Shown one piece after another: positions 30,390 through 32,547 of a DNA stretch of 32,547 nucleotides; the first letter of the stretch is position 1; each line of letters opens with the position of its first letter. Source of the stretch: Bartonella rattaustraliani AUST/NH4 (GTDB lineage: Bacteria; Pseudomonadota; Alphaproteobacteria; Rhizobiales; Rhizobiaceae); the NCBI RefSeq assembly GCF_000312565.1, contig NZ_CALW02000020.1, positions 1 through 32,547 on the forward strand, written 5' to 3'. The position numbers and the translations under genes are program-made. Under the pieces are notes generated by a model that saw only the letters and a list, made by a program, of their open reading frames with translations, was not told where the DNA came from and made no database searches.

Positions 30390-32547
30390 ATGAGTACAAT
30401 TTTTGAAATCAAGCAGCAACTTTCCGCACAAGCAGACATGATAGCACGGATGCTTCTTCCACAAGGGCACCGACGTGGAAATAACTGGATTACAGGCAAT
30501 GTGCATGGTGAAAATGGACAAAGTTTATCAGTCTGCTTAAGCGGCAGTAAAGCTGGTCTTTGGTATGATTTTGCAGAAAGCAAAGGGGGTGACCTCTTAG
30601 ATCTTTGGTGTGAAGTGAAAGGGATCAGCCTTTCTCAAGCCCTTGAAGAAGCACGCTCCACACTCAATCTCACACGTCCAAAACCTTTTATGGCGCCGCA
30701 CCGTTCCTATCGTCGCCCACCAACGCCCACAGGTGGCACTCCACAAAATTTAGTAAAAACATACTTAAACAAAGAGCGTCACATTCCTCTTGAGGTTTTA
30801 AAACGCTACCGCATAGGGGAAGACGGCGAAAAAATCATCTTTCCCTTCTATAAGCCCGATGGAACACTTGCTTTGGTCAAAGAACGGCTCGCACAAGCGG
30901 GAGCAAAAACAAAACCGACAACAGCACAGTGTGAACCAATTTTGTTTGGCTGGCAAGCGCTTTACAACACAACCAACGTATCCACCAACACAGGCAACGC
31001 CCCAGCCAACACAACCAACGTATCCACCAACACGGGCAACGCGCCAGCCAACACAACCGACGTCCCCACCAACACAGGCAACGCGCCAGCCAACACAACC
31101 AACGTATCCACCAACACGGGCAACGCGCCAGCCAACACAACCAACGTCCCCACCAACACGGACAACGCGCCAGCCAACACAACCAACGTATCCACCAACA
31201 CGGACAACGCGCCAGCCAACACAACCGACGTCCCCACCAACATAGACCATGCATCCTTCCCTGCACAGGCTTTTTCTTCTACAAATCGGACACTTGTCAT
31301 CACTGAAGGAGAAATTGACGCACTTTCCTTAGCAGCCTACGGATACCCGGCGGTTTCCGTCCCTTTCGGAGGAGGAAGTGGAGGAAAACACAACTGGATT
31401 GAAAATGAATTTGATCATTTAGAGCCTTTTGAAACGATTTATCTTGCCACCGATATGGATAAACCCGGTGAAGACGCAGCCCATGAAATCGCCAGCAGAC
31501 TTGGCCGCCACCGTTGCTACCGTGTTCATCTTCCCCGTAAGGATGCGAATGACTGCTTAACCGCTGGCGTAGATTCCGCCACCATAGCAGCCGCCTTTTC
31601 CTCAGCAAAAAGTTTTTCACCGGAAGGATTACGACGTGCCTCAGACTATAAAGAGAAAGTCATGGAGTTATTTTGGCCAACACCTAAACAGCATCTTGGT
31701 TATACGGTTCCCTATCCTAAACTGCAAAACAAATTGCATTTTCGCCCAGCAGAATTAACGCTATGGAGTGGTGCCAGTGGTGTTGGAAAGAGTCAACTAT
31801 TATCCGACTGTATTCCCCATTGGATTTCTCAAAAGAGCCGTCTTTGCTTAGCTTCTCTCGAAATGAAAGGAGAACAATCTCTCCGCCGTCTCACAAAACA
31901 AACGGGGGGTGTCGACCAGCCCACAAGAGAGATGATTGAACAGGTTCTTCATTTTTTAGACGATGGGCTCCTTCTTTATGAACATGTTGGGAAATCAAGT
32001 GTTGAGGCCTTGTTAGAGGTGTTTGACTATTGCCGTGCGCGCTATGGCTGCGATCAATTTATTATCGACAGTTTAATGCGCCTCGGCATTGCTTCGGATG
32101 ATTATACCGGACAAGAACAAGCCGTTTATAAAATGGTTGATTGGGCAATTTTAAACACTGTCCACATTCATCTTGTTGCCCATGCACGCAAAGGTGGTTT
32201 GGAGATCCCTGGAACGGAAGATATTAAAGGCGCCTCAGAAATTGGGGCGAATGCCTTTAACATTATCACGCTTTGGCGTAATCGATCCTTGGAAGATAAA
32301 ATTTATGCCGCCTCGCTCATGGAAGAAAAAGCAGATTTAGCAAAACGTCCTGGCGTTATTATGAATATTGCAAAACAACGTTCAGGGGACTTTGAAGGCA
32401 AAATTGGTCTTTGGTTTGACCAAAAAACCTATCGCTATCGCTGTTCTTCTGAACAGCCTTTAACACCGCGCCGTTATCTTGAACGTTCACACAAAAACAC
32501 CAACCACCGCGAAAACCACATACAAAACCCATCTTCCCTCGCTCCCC
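30390..32547 (+). CDS. Phage primase-helicase (Toprim + DnaB/gp4-like), incomplete at window end
   Basis: About 719 codons are visible, without a stop. N-terminal part: SGSKAGLWYDFAESKGGDLL (about residues 51-70), resembling the degenerate zinc-binding part of phage primases. Toprim domain: LVITEGEIDALSLAAYG (about residues 301-317) with the catalytic Glu, then YLATDMDKPGEDAA (DxD). Helicase domain: Walker A WSGASGVGKSQLL (about residues 460-472), Walker B-like FIIDSLMRLG (about 557-566), and VHIHLVAHARKGG. This order is that of T7 gp4/TWINKLE-type bifunctional enzymes that prime and unwind at the phage fork. A 42-bp tandem repeat adds about 97 residues just before the Toprim core, between FGWQALY and the Toprim strand. 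The start ATG once overlapped the end of the DUF1376 gene by 17 bp. Confidence 0.88.
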   Translation, partial: MSTIFEIKQQLSAQADMIARMLLPQGHRRGNNWITGNVHGENGQSLSVCLSGSKAGLWYDFAESKGGDLLDLWCEVKGISLSQALEEARSTLNLTRPKPFMAPHRSYRRPPTPTGGTPQNLVKTYLNKERHIPLEVLKRYRIGEDGEKIIFPFYKPDGTLALVKERLAQAGAKTKPTTAQCEPILFGWQALYNTTNVSTNTGNAPANTTNVSTNTGNAPANTTDVPTNTGNAPANTTNVSTNTGNAPANTTNVPTNTDNAPANTTNVSTNTDNAPANTTDVPTNIDHASFPAQAFSSTNRTLVITEGEIDALSLAAYGYPAVSVPFGGGSGGKHNWIENEFDHLEPFETIYLATDMDKPGEDAAHEIASRLGRHRCYRVHLPRKDANDCLTAGVDSATIAAAFSSAKSFSPEGLRRASDYKEKVMELFWPTPKQHLGYTVPYPKLQNKLHFRPAELTLWSGASGVGKSQLLSDCIPHWISQKSRLCLASLEMKGEQSLRRLTKQTGGVDQPTREMIEQVLHFLDDGLLLYEHVGKSSVEALLEVFDYCRARYGCDQFIIDSLMRLGIASDDYTGQEQAVYKMVDWAILNTVHIHLVAHARKGGLEIPGTEDIKGASEIGANAFNIITLWRNRSLEDKIYAASLMEEKADLAKRPGVIMNIAKQRSGDFEGKIGLWFDQKTYRYRCSSEQPLTPRRYLERSHKNTNHRENHIQNPSSLAP
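30966..31256 (+). repeat. 42-bp in-frame minisatellite in the primase-helicase gene
   Basis: Six full units start at 30966, 31008, 31050, 31092, 31134 and 31176, and a partial seventh begins at 31218. Each codes for 14 residues of the type NTTNVSTNTGNAPA, with variants NVP/DVP and TD for TG. The period is exactly 42 bp throughout, with no frameshift, and the plus strand is C/A-rich like the non-coding families. The antisense frames across it (W/C/R/L-rich) are artefacts. Confidence 0.92.

Noticed and set aside
30798-31303. Minus-strand open frames of 113-150 codons opposite the primase minisatellite
   Set aside because: Periodic L/V/W/C-rich shadows of the 42-bp repeat inside a convincing primase-helicase gene.

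Overview
The window looks like a chromosomal segment of an alphaproteobacterium of the order Hyphomicrobiales, most probably Bartonella. This is an inference from the low G+C content, the protein sequences and the combination of single-copy genes (dsbB, purE-purK, 6S RNA-ygfA-ymdB, rpmJ, murA, tRNA-Thr). No database search was possible. The striking property is how little of the window is ordinary coding sequence. Roughly half is C-rich, G-poor repetitive DNA that fills almost every gap between housekeeping genes.

Layout. Positions 1-4180 hold a C-rich tract, a dsbB operon on the minus strand (a 50-residue DUF5993-type protein followed by DsbB, closed by a terminator) and a second C-rich tract with a 99-bp direct repeat. 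At 4184-6207 lies purE-purK, with a 105-bp minisatellite built into the 5' end of purK. Positions 6320-9300, 11440-14640 and 17240-18180 carry one C-rich repeat family (called A here). Two copies of a truncated tyrosine-recombinase (integrase) pseudogene are buried in it, as parts of two direct repeats of about 2 kb. Between those repeats sits a normal single-copy block: 6S RNA, 5-formyltetrahydrofolate cyclo-ligase and a YmdB-type metallophosphoesterase. rpmJ (L36) and a TPR protein follow at 15591-17069. A different repeat block (D, about 18.4-19.7 kb) is a tandem duplication of about 605 bp that has copied the 3' end of murA. murA, a small basic protein and tRNA-Thr(GGU) run to 22.1 kb.

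From 22.4 kb the content becomes accessory: a small membrane-anchored charged coiled-coil protein, repeat family B (22.7-24.2 and 25.1-26.9 kb) on both sides of a YqaJ/lambda-type exonuclease, then the early/replication module of a prophage. That module holds an unrecognised acidic protein, a small ORF tail-to-tail with an XRE repressor, a DUF1376 replication-type protein and a Toprim primase-helicase that runs off the end of the window. No structural phage genes are visible.

How it fits together: PurE and PurK carry out consecutive purine-synthesis steps. 6S RNA and ygfA form the conserved pair known in many proteobacteria. XRE repressor, exonuclease, DUF1376 protein and primase-helicase make up a recombination/replication cassette. 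The main discovery-type signal is the spread of C-rich repeats: at least four genes (purK, the 99-residue coiled-coil protein, the DUF1376 gene and the primase-helicase) contain internal repeats whose unit length is a multiple of three, while non-coding repeats have duplicated and truncated neighbouring genes (integrase, murA tail, DUF1376 tail, exonuclease tail).
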